DNA of 64,000 bases from Coenobita brevimanus (GCA_032717465.1 CM064632.1:22162829-22226828); one strand, 5' to 3'; positions 1 to 9,852 are shown, counted from the stretch's first letter. The notes: generated from the sequence alone by a model not told the origin. Made by a program: numbers and translations.

Positions 1-57
1 GGATGTCTCGTAATAATACAGACTTTGAAGGATGAAAAGCTCATTTTTATCACCCGC

Positions 58-102
58 TTTTAGCAAGGCGAAGCGATATAGTTTTTGTTGGTGTGTTTGT
101 GT
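58..102 (+). repeat. Left half of a GT-linked dispersed repeat, split by the LTR element
   Basis: The sequence TTTAGCAAGGCGAAGCGAT followed by a GT-rich stretch resembles 6183-6210. Its continuation resumes at 5568 on the far side of the LTR element, which therefore landed inside this repeat copy. Confidence 0.6.
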
Positions 103-886
103 TGTTACGGAACAGAGAAAGATAATGTACACTTTAAGTGAGAATACTAAAAATCACGACTGTCCCGTAAAGTTCCAGGTTCAAAACAAAAGAGTTAGGT
201 AAAATTACAAGTTAAAGTTTAATGCTCAAACTAACAAAAAAACATTCAGGACTCATAAGGATAATGTAATGGCAAATAAACAGGTTAAATATATGGTTAA
301 CTGCAATAGCCTGTATTAACACGAAATTAGCAAGAGTAAATTTATCTAAGTCAGCCCTGATAAAATGAGATTCCAGATAATACTCAGTGAATGCCAGATA
401 AATTATTACAGATACAAACTATTATCAAAAATGACTGACATAAAACCCAACATTAATCAAAAACCTCACTAGGCCTAAGAATTAACTTTATGCTACACAG
501 TACAAGAAAAAATACAACAGTTATACTCAAATTACACACAGCTGCTAGATGTTTGGAGATTTCTTGAGCACTCACAATAATAATATCTGTACAGGGGAGG
601 ACAAAGATGTGAACAAAATGAGGAGCAGATCTAAGTGGCAATGATGCAGAGACTGAGCTCATTATATAGGGGCCGGCAGAGCTTTATACAACTTGTAAGA
701 AGGACGCGCAAATGAAGCCATGGGGACAGAGAGTTGACAATCCCGCTCTGAATAACAGAGAGAACGACTTACTCTACTATAACGGTAGTAGGGGGGGACT
801 GAGGCAGAACACGCTCGTGATCAAACATGCAGCATACTGTGCGTTAAAATTACACAAAGGATGATGAAATCATAGGCTATGTAACA
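103..886 (-). repeat. 3' LTR of element 1
   Basis: Direct repeat of 4787-5567. Ends are TG...CA with a short TGTTAC/GTAACA inverted repeat. It contains a TATATAA-like box on the minus strand at 662-668. Confidence 0.95.
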
Positions 887-896
887 CCTCCCCACA
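887..896 (-). other. Polypurine tract of element 1
   Basis: Directly upstream (minus strand) of the 3' LTR is GTGGGGAGG, the expected plus-strand primer for LTR retrotransposons. Confidence 0.75.
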
Positions 897-984
897 AAGA
901 AAAAAGAAATTTACAAAGGAAATTTCTTATTACTCTAAAACAATCTGTACATGGCATTACAGAACATGCAAATGTCTTTCCTAA

Positions 985-1236
985 TGTTACAAAACATGAG
1001 ATCTCCCTAGCACGTTCAGTCATAGGTACTTGCCAGTATCCCTTTAACAAATCAAACTTACTTATGTACCTAGCCTTTCCGATCTTGTCTATGCAATCTT
1101 CCACGCGAGGGAGAGGGTAAGTGTCTGTTTTGGTTATCTGATTAACACGTCTGTAGTCGATGCAAAGCCGCTGTGACCCACCTGGCTTAGGGACTAGAGT
1201 GACAGGAGAACTCCACTCGCTCTGACAGGGCTCCAA
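985..1236 (-). pseudogene. Truncated reverse transcriptase N-terminus of element 1
   Basis: The minus-strand reading frame gives SEWSSPVTLVPKPGGS, LCIDYRRVNQITKTDTYPLP and KFDLLKGYWQVP, the fingers/palm start of a Ty3/gypsy reverse transcriptase. Homology stops after EISCFVT near 985; the remaining ~100 bp to the polypurine tract is noncoding 3' sequence. The catalytic YVDD/FADD region and RNase H are missing. It is in a different frame from the integrase reading frame, the switch being a one-base difference in a GG pair near 1231-1233. The internal deletion and the frameshift make this fragment inactive. Confidence 0.85.
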
Positions 1237-2716
1237 TCATCATGTGGTCCAACAGGTAGCCAAGCTCCTTCTCGATGAGAGGAACTTTCACTGGGTTCAC
1301 ACGGTAAGGAGGCAATTTAATTGGCTTTGCGTCTCCAACATCGACATCATGCATCAACACAGTGGTTCTTCCTGGAGTGGCACGGAACACTTGCGGGTAC
1401 TCCTGCAGTAATGCCGAAAACTCCTGCCTTTCCTTGGGAGGTAGATGAGAAAGCTTAGTCTGGAGATCATTCATGATATCAGGATTCTTCCCCAAACTAT
1501 CACTCAGGCTCATACTGCATGGGAGAGCTTCACTTGCAGACTCGGGTGGAACAGCTACAGTGCAGACTGGATTATTTTCGTCCTGCCTGTGATATAACTT
1601 TAGCATGTTGATGTGACATAGTTGCTTGCTCTTTCTACGATCTGGTGTGGCGATGACATAGTTGACATCACTGAGTTTCTTCTCCACGAAATAAGGACCA
1701 CTAAACTTGGCTTGAAGAGGTTGCCCATGAACTGGTAGCAGAATCAAAACCTGATCTCCTGGCTGAAAGTGGCGTAACCTGGACTTCTTATCATACCAAG
1801 TCTTCATCTTCTCCTGAGCAGCTCCTAAATTCTCTCTCGCCAGCTGTAAAGCAGTGGACAGCCGTTCTTTGAACTTCATCACATACTCCAGCAGGTTGAC
1901 GTCATCTTCCTCCGACAGCCAGCATTCCTTGAGTAACTTAAGGGGTCCTCTTACTTCATGGCCAAACAGTAGTTCAAAAGGTGAGAAGCCCAGTGATTCA
2001 TTTGGAGATTCTCTTGCGGCAAACACAACGAATGGAAGACCTTTATCCCAGTCTTTCTGATGTTCCAAACAGTATTTCTTGAGCATCGATTTGAGTGTTT
2101 GATGATATCTCTCCAACGCTCCTTGGGTCTGGGGATGGTAAGCTGAAGACGTGATCTGGGTGATGCCCAACTCTTTCAGAGACTGCTTGAAAACATTTGA
2201 CATGAAGTTACTTCCCCGGTCTGACTGTACCTCCTTGGGCAGACCAAACTTTGTGAAGAACCCCAGCATTTCCTTAACCACGTTCTTTGCTGAGATATTT
2301 CTAAGTGGAATGGCTTCAGGATAACGAGTAGCCATATCAATCATGGTCAACACATAAGAAAATCCTGAAGAAGTCTTAGGAAGAGGGCCCACAATATCCA
2401 CCAACACACGGGTGAAAGGCGCCTCAAAAGGAGGAATGGGAACTAGAGGTGCAACCTTTTCGGTCTGATTACACTTCCCCACAACTTGACAGGTGTGACA
2501 AGACTTACAATACCAGGAAACATCCCTGAAGATACCTGGCCAGTAGAAGTGTTTCAAAATGCGTGCCACAGTCTTCCTCACTCCAAGGTGTCCTGCCAAA
2601 CTGGAATCATGAGCCACTCGAATGATATCCTGCCTACAAACACGAGGGATGACAACTTGATGTACAACCTCCCATTCACAGTCGGCTGATGCTGTTGGGG
2701 GTCTCCACTTCCTCAT
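1187..2716 (-). CDS. Integrase (plus RT leader) of Gmr1-like LTR element 1
   Basis: This is the Pol part encoding integrase, which inserts element cDNA into host DNA. From the ATG at 2716, residues 36-73 form the HHCC zinc-binding domain (H36, H43, C70, C73), and the catalytic core has D107, D166 and E202, giving the canonical D,D(35)E spacing. Residues near 300-360 form a GPY/F-type C-terminal domain (FSGPYFVEKKL). Residues from about 430 (FSALLQEYPQVFRATPGRTT) are the leader of reverse transcriptase, showing that integrase precedes RT. It is in the same frame as the Gag-protease gene and is separated from it by a single TAA and six codons, so it may be made only by readthrough, or the TAA may be a disabling mutation. 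The frame ends just after the start of RT because of a one-base shift. Confidence 0.88.
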   Translation of the reverse strand: MRKWRPPTASADCEWEVVHQVVIPRVCRQDIIRVAHDSSLAGHLGVRKTVARILKHFYWPGIFRDVSWYCKSCHTCQVVGKCNQTEKVAPLVPIPPFEAPFTRVLVDIVGPLPKTSSGFSYVLTMIDMATRYPEAIPLRNISAKNVVKEMLGFFTKFGLPKEVQSDRGSNFMSNVFKQSLKELGITQITSSAYHPQTQGALERYHQTLKSMLKKYCLEHQKDWDKGLPFVVFAARESPNESLGFSPFELLFGHEVRGPLKLLKECWLSEEDDVNLLEYVMKFKERLSTALQLARENLGAAQEKMKTWYDKKSRLRHFQPGDQVLILLPVHGQPLQAKFSGPYFVEKKLSDVNYVIATPDRRKSKQLCHINMLKLYHRQDENNPVCTVAVPPESASEALPCSMSLSDSLGKNPDIMNDLQTKLSHLPPKERQEFSALLQEYPQVFRATPGRTTVLMHDVDVGDAKPIKLPPYRVNPVKVPLIEKELGYLLDHMMIGALSERVEFSCHSSP

Positions 2717-2734
2717 AAGTACTCCTGACTTTAC

Positions 2735-4702
2735 TTAATAACAAGTAGAAGCACCGGCTGACTCTTCTTCACTGTAAGCAGAGTTAGCTAGACCTTTCAA
2801 CTCAGGGTCAGCAGCCTGCAACTCAACCAACTCTTGACGAGACAAATTATCAACACTACGGGGTACTGCCTCATCTGGTGAGTGGTCCAAATTAGCAAGA
2901 AAAGTGTCAGCTAGGATAACATCATCATCATCATTATCCTCTAAATCACCAGTAACTTTAGACTTAGCCCTAGTGACAGCACATGCAGGGAACACATCAG
3001 GGACATCACAATCCTGGGACACAGCCACTGGCTCACTAGACAACTGAGGAGCTGGACACACTTGACTTCCACCAATATCATTTCCAAGTAAGAAAGTTAC
3101 ACCTGACATTGGGAGTGTCTCAACCAACCCAACCATAACGGAACCATTAACAAAACCAGACTCTAAATTCACTCTGCACAGAGGGACAGAGAAGTAATTA
3201 TTCCCTACACCTTGTAAGATTACAGTTTCATCAGAGGAATTAACATTAGAGCCTAGAACACTGGTCAGCATAAGGGATTGGCAAGCACCTGTATCACGAT
3301 ATATTTTAACTGATTTCCTGTCATTACTGTCCAGAGGACTGACAAAACCATCAGACAGGAAATTAGCACATGAACTCTTGAGAGTGTCACCCACGTTACT
3401 GCTCAAAAGAGGAGCTCCATCATGAGAATTTAAGTTACCCCTCAAAGCAGGTTCAGTTAACTCAGTTAAAGAATTCTGGGAACTCTCAAGAGTGGACACT
3501 AGACCAATTGACTGAATATTTAAAGACTCCTTTTTGTTCACATCACGCTGTCTCCTGAAACATCTCTCCGTAGTATGACCAAGCTTACTACAATAAGTAC
3601 ATTTACTTTTCTGAAATCTAGAGGTGAAGCTGGTATTCCCTTCCTGAGAAACATCATCTTTATTCTCTTTCCTGTTACCTGTACTCTGAGTAGAGGCAAC
3701 GTACTTACTCTCAGCTTTCCCTTTTTCTCTAGAATATCTCTTGTGAGTGAGAACATACTCATCAGCTAAAACTGCAGCATCAGACAAATTATCTATTCTT
3801 TTCTCATCAAGATATAGGCTTACATCTTTATAAATACACCTTTTGAAATCCTCCAGGAAAATCATCTGCTTAAATTTACCAAAATCAGAATCCACATTCT
3901 TAGAATTTAACCACTGCTCTAACAGATCTTCTTTGATTTTTGCATACTCAACATGGGATTGCTTATCTTGCTTGTAAGTTGTCCTAAATTTTACTCTATA
4001 AGCTTCAGGAACAAGCTCATAGGCCTTAAGAATCAAGCTCTTAACTACATCATAATTATCAGATTGATCCTGAGGCAAAGATGCATAAGTTACTTGAGCT
4101 TTACTGGTGAGAACAGTTTGAAGGAGTACTGGCCAATTCTGTTTGGGCCAATTAAAACCTGTAGCTACCCTCTCAAACAACTGAAAATACTTTGTTAAAT
4201 CAGATTCATTAAAAGGAGGGACAAGTTTAACATTTTTAGCCACATCAAAATCATCAGAGCTAGATGATCCAGTTCCACCTTGTTTCATGCGATACTCATG
4301 GTCTGCCTGAATCCTAGCAAGTTCAACTTGTGCCTGTATCTGTGCCTCCTGAATCCGAGCCTGAGATTCCACCTCCTTAGCCTGAGACTCAGCCTCCTTA
4401 GCACGTGCTTGAAATTCAGCCTCCTTTACACGAGACTCCGCCTCCTTAGCCTGAGCCTCCTGCAGGGCTAGCTGTAACTTACCTAATTCAATCTGCGTTC
4501 GCTCATTTGGAGGAGTTACATTAAACAAGCTTTCATTAATCATGTCAACAATTTGATCTTTAGAATGATGAGAGCGAACAGCAATTCCCAATTGTTGAGC
4601 AACAAGCTTAAGTTCATTCTTTGTTCTGTTTTCTACATCACACACTGTTTGCACATTTGACAAAAAATCTTTGGCTTCATCAAGTGTAGTAATAGTAGCC
4701 AT
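2735..4702 (-). CDS. Gag-protease polyprotein of LTR element 1
   Basis: Structural Gag plus retropepsin-like protease. I prefer the ATG at 4702 (MATITTLDEAK); an in-frame ATG at 4732 would add ten residues. Residue positions here are counted from 4732. The N-terminus resembles a SAP-type helix pair (about 35-65); an Ala/Glu/Lys-rich coiled coil with KEAESQ-type repeats follows (about 80-150); a capsid-like segment runs from LVPPFNESDLTKYF to about 335; a CX2CX4HX4C zinc knuckle is at about 378-391; the protease has DTGA at about 480-483 and a downstream LLGND motif. The frame ends in TAA at 2735-2737. It is free of other stops, consistent with a young copy that could still make particles. Confidence 0.9.
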   Translation of the reverse strand: MATITTLDEAKDFLSNVQTVCDVENRTKNELKLVAQQLGIAVRSHHSKDQIVDMINESLFNVTPPNERTQIELGKLQLALQEAQAKEAESRVKEAEFQARAKEAESQAKEVESQARIQEAQIQAQVELARIQADHEYRMKQGGTGSSSSDDFDVAKNVKLVPPFNESDLTKYFQLFERVATGFNWPKQNWPVLLQTVLTSKAQVTYASLPQDQSDNYDVVKSLILKAYELVPEAYRVKFRTTYKQDKQSHVEYAKIKEDLLEQWLNSKNVDSDFGKFKQMIFLEDFKRCIYKDVSLYLDEKRIDNLSDAAVLADEYVLTHKRYSREKGKAESKYVASTQSTGNRKENKDDVSQEGNTSFTSRFQKSKCTYCSKLGHTTERCFRRQRDVNKKESLNIQSIGLVSTLESSQNSLTELTEPALRGNLNSHDGAPLLSSNVGDTLKSSCANFLSDGFVSPLDSNDRKSVKIYRDTGACQSLMLTSVLGSNVNSSDETVILQGVGNNYFSVPLCRVNLESGFVNGSVMVGLVETLPMSGVTFLLGNDIGGSQVCPAPQLSSEPVAVSQDCDVPDVFPACAVTRAKSKVTGDLEDNDDDDVILADTFLANLDHSPDEAVPRSVDNLSRQELVELQAADPELKGLANSAYSEEESAGASTCY

Positions 4703-4762
4703 CATGAATATATCACAGTCACAAAATATCAAACAATATCCTTATGATAATATCCTGAATAT

Positions 4763-4780
4763 CCCGATGAGAGGTCGCCA
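4763..4780 (-). other. Primer-binding site of element 1
   Basis: Six bases inside the 5' LTR the minus strand reads TGGCGACCTCTCATCGGG, starting with the TGG expected to pair with a tRNA 3' CCA. I cannot assign the tRNA with certainty; TGGCGACC is compatible with an arginine tRNA. Confidence 0.6.
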
Positions 4781-4786
4781 AATTTA

Positions 4787-5567
4787 TGTTACGGAACAGA
4801 GAAAGATAATGTACACTTTAAGTGAGAATACTAAAAATCACGACTGTCCCGTAAAGTTCCAGGTTCAAAACAAAAGAGTTAGGTAAAATTACAAGTTAAA
4901 GTTTAATGCTCAAACTAACAAAAAAACATTCAGGACTCATAAGGATAATGTAATGGCAAATAAACAGGTTAAATATATGGTTAACTGCAATGGCCTGTAT
5001 TAACACGAAATTAGCAAGAGTAAATTTATCTAAGTCAGCCCTGATAAAATGAGATACCAGATAATACTCAGTGAATGCCAGATAAATTATTACAGATACA
5101 AACTATTATCAAAAATGACTGACATAAAACCCAACATTAATCAAAAACCTCACTAGGCCTAAGAATTAACTTTATGCTACACAGTACAAGAAAAAATACA
5201 ACAGTTATACTCAAATTACACACAGCCGCTAGATGTTTGGAGATTTCTTGAGCACTCACAATAATAATATCTGTACAGGGGAGGACAAAGATGTGAACAA
5301 AATGAGGAGCAGATCTAAGTGGCAATGATGCAGAGACTGAGCTCATTATATAGGGGCCGGCAGAGCTTGATACAACTTGTAAGGACGCGCAAATGAAGCC
5401 ATGGGGACAGAGAGTTGACAATCCCGCTCTGAATAACAGAGAGAACGACTTACTCTACTATAACGGTAGTAGGGGGGGACTGAGGCAGAACACGCTCGTG
5501 ATCAAACATGCAGCATACTGTGCGTTAAAATTACACAAAGGATGATGAAATCATAGGCTATGTAACA
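4787..5567 (-). repeat. 5' LTR of element 1
   Basis: Direct repeat of 103-886 with very few differences (for example a 3-bp deletion near 5383). It is the transcription-driving LTR for the minus-strand element. Confidence 0.95.
5346..5352 (-). promoter_or_regulatory. TATA-like box in the 5' LTR of element 1
   Basis: The minus strand reads CCCCTATATAATGAGC here, the best TATA match in the LTR. The transcription start is not identified. Confidence 0.4.
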
Positions 5568-5680
5568 GTGTGTTTATGTATCTGTTGCCAAAATATATCG
5601 AAAAGTTGTGGACGAATTTTCACCAAACCTTCAGGAAACAGGCAACTATGTGGATGTGCATAACCCTATTACGAGTACTT
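5568..5680 (+). repeat. Right half of the split GT-linked repeat
   Basis: GTTGCCAAAATATATCGAAA and GTGGACGAATTTTCACCAAA match 6278-6322, confirming that the LTR element interrupted a repeat unit. Confidence 0.65.
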
Positions 5681-5699
5681 GTGGTGAGAATTTGATCTG

Positions 5700-6160
5700 A
5701 TACGACCGAATGCCAGACACCATATATTTTTCTCTCCCCAACAAGGAGGGTATGTTTTCACCCCAGTTTGTTTGCTTGTTAGAGTGTTTGTCTGTTAGCA
5801 GGATTGCTCATAAACTAAAAGAGAAATCTGATCCAACTTTCGTGGAATAATCGATTAACTTTTGGGACCCATCCGGATCGAATTACAGATTCTGGATCCA
5901 GAAAACACTTTCTGTGAAACCCTAATCAGTGATGGAAAACCTAACCCATTATGAAGAGTGGTTTGGAAATTACGTTGCCCTTGTCGGAGAGAAGCACTCC
6001 ACTGAATGCCCCTCTAGTTTAATTTGGATTCGCTTTTTGCGAAACACAGTGACTGAATTCTACGGAGTTTTGCGAATTTTCTTCAAATTTGGTTTGTAGG
6101 TAGCTTGTACCTTAGCCAACAGCATATTTTGTCAGGCAGTTAGCATTCGGCACCCAAATG
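5700..6160. repeat. Dispersed-repeat-like noncoding DNA
   Basis: Contains TTAGCAGGATTGCTCATAAA followed by a Leu/Thr-free noncoding tail, a phrase that recurs in invertebrate dispersed repeats. No coding capacity or terminal repeats are visible. Confidence 0.3.
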
Positions 6161-6177
6161 CTTTTGTTTTATTATTG

Positions 6178-6203
6178 CCTGCCTTTAGCAAGGCAAGATG
6201 ATT

Positions 6204-6261
<58 letters not shown>

Positions 6262-6350
6262 ATGTGTGTGTGTCTGTTGCCAAAATATTTCAAAAAGTTG
6301 TGGACGAATTTTCACCAAATCTTCAGGAAATAGCAACTATGTAGATGTGC
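6178..6350 (+). repeat. Second, uninterrupted copy of the GT-linked repeat
   Basis: Same order as the split copy: TTTAGCAAGGCA, a (GT)n run (6209-6273), GTTGCCAAAATATTTC, then GTGGACGAATTTTCACCAAA. Confidence 0.65.
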
Positions 6351-6399
6351 TGAAGCCTTTAAATTTTTGTGAGAATTTAATCCGAGACAACAGAATGAC

Positions 6400-7517
6400 T
6401 CTCATACACCGACTGTGCACAGGATCAGCAATTTGTTCCTGCCTTCTCCCCAGTCAGCTCACCCTCGTCCCCCTCACTGCCGTCTCCAGCCAGTGATGAG
6501 ACGCCCTCAGTGCAGTTCTACCTTCTTTGAGCTGGCTGGAAGTTAGTGCAGGTGTTGGGGAGTGAGCAGGGCTTCTCCCTTAGATGGAAGGACAACGTCT
6601 TAGGTGTGTGGGTCCTCCCCGCCCAGGGAGTAGCTTGTGCTAACGACCTCCATTGGAACTCCCCCCCCATACCTGCCCTGGACGGCCTCTCTTACAGTAT
6701 GCTTCCCTTGCCCTTCCTCTCTCCCTTTGGGGATGAGCGATCTTGCTTCTCCTACTGGGGCTCTGTCTTGGGGAGCAGCCCTCTCATGCTGGTGCACTGT
6801 ACATTTACGTTCACCTGCTCAGGCACCCAAGTTGGAGAGCAGCGGCCCCTACTAAGGACAGCAATCTCTCGGCTACATTCCATGGTCCCCAGCAGACCTT
6901 TCTGGGCTTCCTCTCACCCCGCTTCTCTCCTTGTGGGGATGAGTGGTGCGACTTCTCTTCTCGGGGAGTCATCATGAGGAATTATGACCCCACCACTGGG
7001 TGATGAACCCCGGGTTGTCCCACTCGGGCCACGGAAAGGGGGGATGCAGCAGAATCGCCTTCTTCTTCACCCTCCTTTTCTATCTCTCCCCTCTCCCCCT
7101 CTTAGATAGAGAGTTTCTCCCTTACTGGACCCGTTGGCTTCCAGTTCTCACGGGAGTAAGGTTCTTTCCTAACTTTGGGGGTTCACATGAATCTACCTGA
7201 AGATCTTTCGAGGCTAATCCCTTGAGATGAAGGGGGGCTTGGCATCACCTTCAGTGAGGAGCCAGCTAATAATTGAATGTATCCAAGGGGGTCACGCCTG
7301 ATAGGAGAGGGCAACTTGAGACTAGCTGACCGAACCAGGTGTTAATGATATTCCAGAACCGCCACATGGCCGAGTACCGCCGAGCAATAGGACACCTGAT
7401 GGGCAGAGAATCATACCAGGGGTCCAGGGCAGCTTGTTCGTGACATACCCGCGACAAGAAACATCAGGGGAAAGGAGGGATCTGGAGAGGGAAGGGGAGG
7501 GGAACAGTGTGGGATCC
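6400..7517. other. GC-richer unique-looking DNA, no gene recognised
   Basis: A weak internal duplication occurs (TTTGGGGATGAGCGATC near 6725 and TGTGGGGATGAGTGGTGC near 6930). Open frames exist but none resembles a protein family. Confidence 0.3.
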
Positions 7518-7618
7518 AGACTGGATATGAGGAGGACTTTTAAGATTTCAGTGTGTATGTCGTGGTGACGAGTTGAGTGAGGGAGAAGGAAGGAGATTCT
7601 CTCTCTCTCTCTCTCTCT

Positions 7619-7672
<54 letters not shown>
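7518..7672 (+). repeat. Left copy of the duplication flanking the LINE
   Basis: Runs from AGACTGGATATGAGG through GAAGGAAGGAGATT, (CT)n and (TA)n. The same string occurs at 9674-9848. Confidence 0.85.
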
Positions 7673-7675
<3 letters not shown>

Positions 7676-9083
7676 AAAAAAGAGAGGTGAGGCTAAATTG
7701 AGAAGTGAGATGCAATGCGTTGATGAACGAGATATTGAATTAACAAGAGCTGCGTACTGGAGTTTGAATTCAGAAGTAAGAAGGTTAGCTAGGAGAGATA
7801 AAAGAAGATGTGTGGATGAAAAGGTTGCAGAGACTGAAATCTTAATAAACAAAAGTGATGGACAGAGTCAAAGAATAGCATATGAATCGATTAGAGAACT
7901 GAGTGGTAATGCAGGTAAACGCAAGGAAATACCAGTTAGAGACAGGGAAGGAAATTTATTGACCAAAGATGGAGATATTAAAAATAGATGGAAAGAGCAT
8001 TTTGAGACAGTTCTTAATAGACCAATACCACCAGAAGAGGATATACCGTCTGCTCAGGAAGATTTTAATACAGAAACAGGAGAGTTGAGGCTTGCAGAAG
8101 TGGAGAAAGCAGTAAAACAGTTAAAGAATGATAAGTCACCAGGGGAGGATGGTTTATTTCCGAAAATGTTTAAAGTGGAGGGGGATAGATTAATAATGAT
8201 CTTGACCAAGCTATTCAATAAGATATGGGTGACGGGGTTACTACCATCAGTTTGGAAGAATGGTGTAATTGTTAAAGTTCCGAAGAAGGGAGACCTGAGT
8301 GAATGTGGTAATTGGAGGGGAATCTCTTTGTCACCGATAGCTTTGAAAGTTTTCAGTAGAGTGTTGTTAAATAGGTTGGAGCCGGTGATTGAGGGTATTC
8401 CGAGGGATGAACAGGCTGGTTTTAGAAAGGGACGTGGTTGCAATGATCAGATCTTTATAGTTAGGCATTTGATGCAGCAAGTTAATGAAATGAGAGTACC
8501 GTTAAGTCTTTGTTTTGTTGACTTTGAAAAGGCTTTTGATAGTGTTTCGAGAGAGACTATGGGGAAGATCATGAGACATTATGGAATACCAGAGGAGTTT
8601 GTGAGAGTCATTATGAACATGCATGAGGACACATTTTGTAAAGTGATGGTTGATGGTTGTCTGAGTGATTCATTTGAAGTCAAGTCCGGAGTAATTCAAG
8701 GTGGTGTTCTATCGCCTTTACTATTTATATTGGTCATTGATTACATTATGAAACGCGTTGGAACAGAAACCGGTGCAGGTATACTCTGGGGAGAGAACAG
8801 GAAACTTTTGGATTTAGATTATGCAGATGATATAGTTTTGATTTGTGATGGGCCAGAAGAGATGCAGAGAGTGTTGGACTGTTTGGTGAGTGAAGGTCGC
8901 AAGGTGGGTTTGGTTATTAATTGTGGAAAAACTGAAATAATCAATATGAATATGGAAAATGCGCAGGAATGTGTAATTGGAGGTATGGTTGTAAAGCAAG
9001 TTGATAGGTTTAAATATTTAGGTACTTATTTAGCCAAGGATGGTTCTTTGAATTTTAGCCAAGGATGGTTCTTTGAATTTTGA
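7671..9083 (+). pseudogene. LINE reverse transcriptase, main part
   Basis: Non-LTR reverse transcriptase that would copy its RNA into the target site. Visible blocks in order: HFETVLNRPIPPEED (pre-RT), QLKNDKSPGEDGLFP, GVIVKVPKKGDLSECGNWRG, RDEQAGFRKGRGCNDQIF, DFEKAFDSV (motif A, catalytic Asp), SGVIQGGVLSPLLFILVID (motif B), LDYADDIVLI (motif C, catalytic YADD) and VDRFKYLGTYLAKDGS. The key RT residues are intact. The frame ends at 9083 because a perfect 25-bp tandem duplication (9032-9056 and 9057-9081) shifts the reading frame. The apparent start at 7671 is the last AT of the microsatellite, so it is not a natural start. Low-C, A/G-rich coding strand. Confidence 0.85.
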
Positions 9084-9615
9084 ATTCGAGGAAAGGTTAA
9101 AGAAGGCTAATCAGGCAATGGGAATGCGTAAAAATATTTGGAATAATAACAATTTTTCTGTGCATACAAAAATCAAACTTTATAAGGTAATGGTTAGGAG
9201 TATCTTAATTTATGGACACGAGTCTTGGTACAGCACAGTGACTATGGAAAATAAATTCTTGGTGTTTGAAAAAAAAAGCACTTAGAAGAATATTAGGAGT
9301 TAAGTGGTGGGAAAGGATACCAAATAGTAGAATTAGAGAAATAACGGGAGTGCAGCCGGTCGATGAATATGTTAGGTTCTCACGATGGAAGTGGCTAGGA
9401 CATGTGTATAGGAGACAGGGAATAGTACGAGGTACACCAGGGTGGGTGGCACTTGGTAGGAGAGGTAGAGGAAGGCCAAAAGAGACGTGGGTGAGGACAA
9501 TGAGACGGGAAGGTGGAGATGAGTGTTGGGGAGATCTTGAGGAGTTAGCACAAGATAGGATGTGGTGGTGTGAGTTCATCGAGGCCCTATGCATCCCCGA
9601 GGGTGCCACAGGAAA

Positions 9616-9669
<54 letters not shown>
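7674..9669 (+). mobile_element. 5'-truncated RTE/SR2-like LINE
   Basis: Encodes a reverse transcriptase and the C-terminal region of a non-LTR retrotransposon, beginning abruptly after a (TA)n tract and ending in another (TA)n tract (9618-9669), a microsatellite-like tail as in RTE-type elements. The apurinic endonuclease domain is missing. Two frame breaks divide the reading frame. Confidence 0.82.
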
Positions 9670-9673
<4 letters not shown>

Positions 9674-9724
9674 AGACTGGATATGAGGAGGACTTTTAAG
9701 ATTTCAGTGTGTATATCGTGGTGA
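9073..9724 (+). pseudogene. LINE C-terminal region in two frames
   Basis: Continues the LINE protein after the 25-bp duplication: [26 protein letters not shown], then after a second shift in an A9 run at 9269-9277, [45 protein letters not shown] and a final [17 protein letters not shown]. These C-terminal blocks are typical of RTE-related LINEs. The end of the frame near 9620 runs into the (TA)n tail. Confidence 0.8.
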
Positions 9725-9782
9725 CGAGTTGAGTGAGGGAGAAGGAAGGAGATTCTCTCTCTCTCTCTCTCTCTCGCTCTCT

Positions 9783-9848
<66 letters not shown>
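9674..9848 (+). repeat. Right copy of the duplication flanking the LINE
   Basis: Repeats 7518-7672 with a few changes, longer (CT)n and a (TA)n of about 60 bp, in which LTR element 2 is inserted. Confidence 0.85.

Positions 9849-9852
<4 letters not shown>

Larger units (their letters stand above)
103..5567 (-). mobile_element. Gmr1-like LTR retrotransposon, internally deleted (element 1)
   Basis: Two direct repeats of 784 and 781 bp bound the element. Each begins TGTTAC and ends GTAACA on the plus strand, and the element is flanked by GTGT (99-102 and 5568-5571). Read on the minus strand the order is 5' LTR, primer-binding site, Gag with zinc knuckle, aspartic protease, integrase, the start of reverse transcriptase, polypurine tract, 3' LTR. 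Integrase before RT is the order known for Gmr1-like Ty3/gypsy elements. RT is cut off after its first third and RNase H is absent, so the copy is not autonomous. The LTRs differ at about four substitutions and one 3-bp indel, so the insertion is recent. Confidence 0.93.

Noticed and set aside
1187..5567. Endogenous retrovirus rather than LTR retrotransposon
   Set aside because: No envelope-like reading frame between pol and the 3' LTR; the polypurine tract follows within about 100 bp of the RT remnant.
6158..6496. Open frame rich in Cys-Val repeats
   Set aside because: It is a translated (GT)n microsatellite with unrelated flanks.
6546..6977. 143-codon open frame
   Set aside because: No recognisable domain; three overlapping frames of similar length in GC-rich DNA point to chance.
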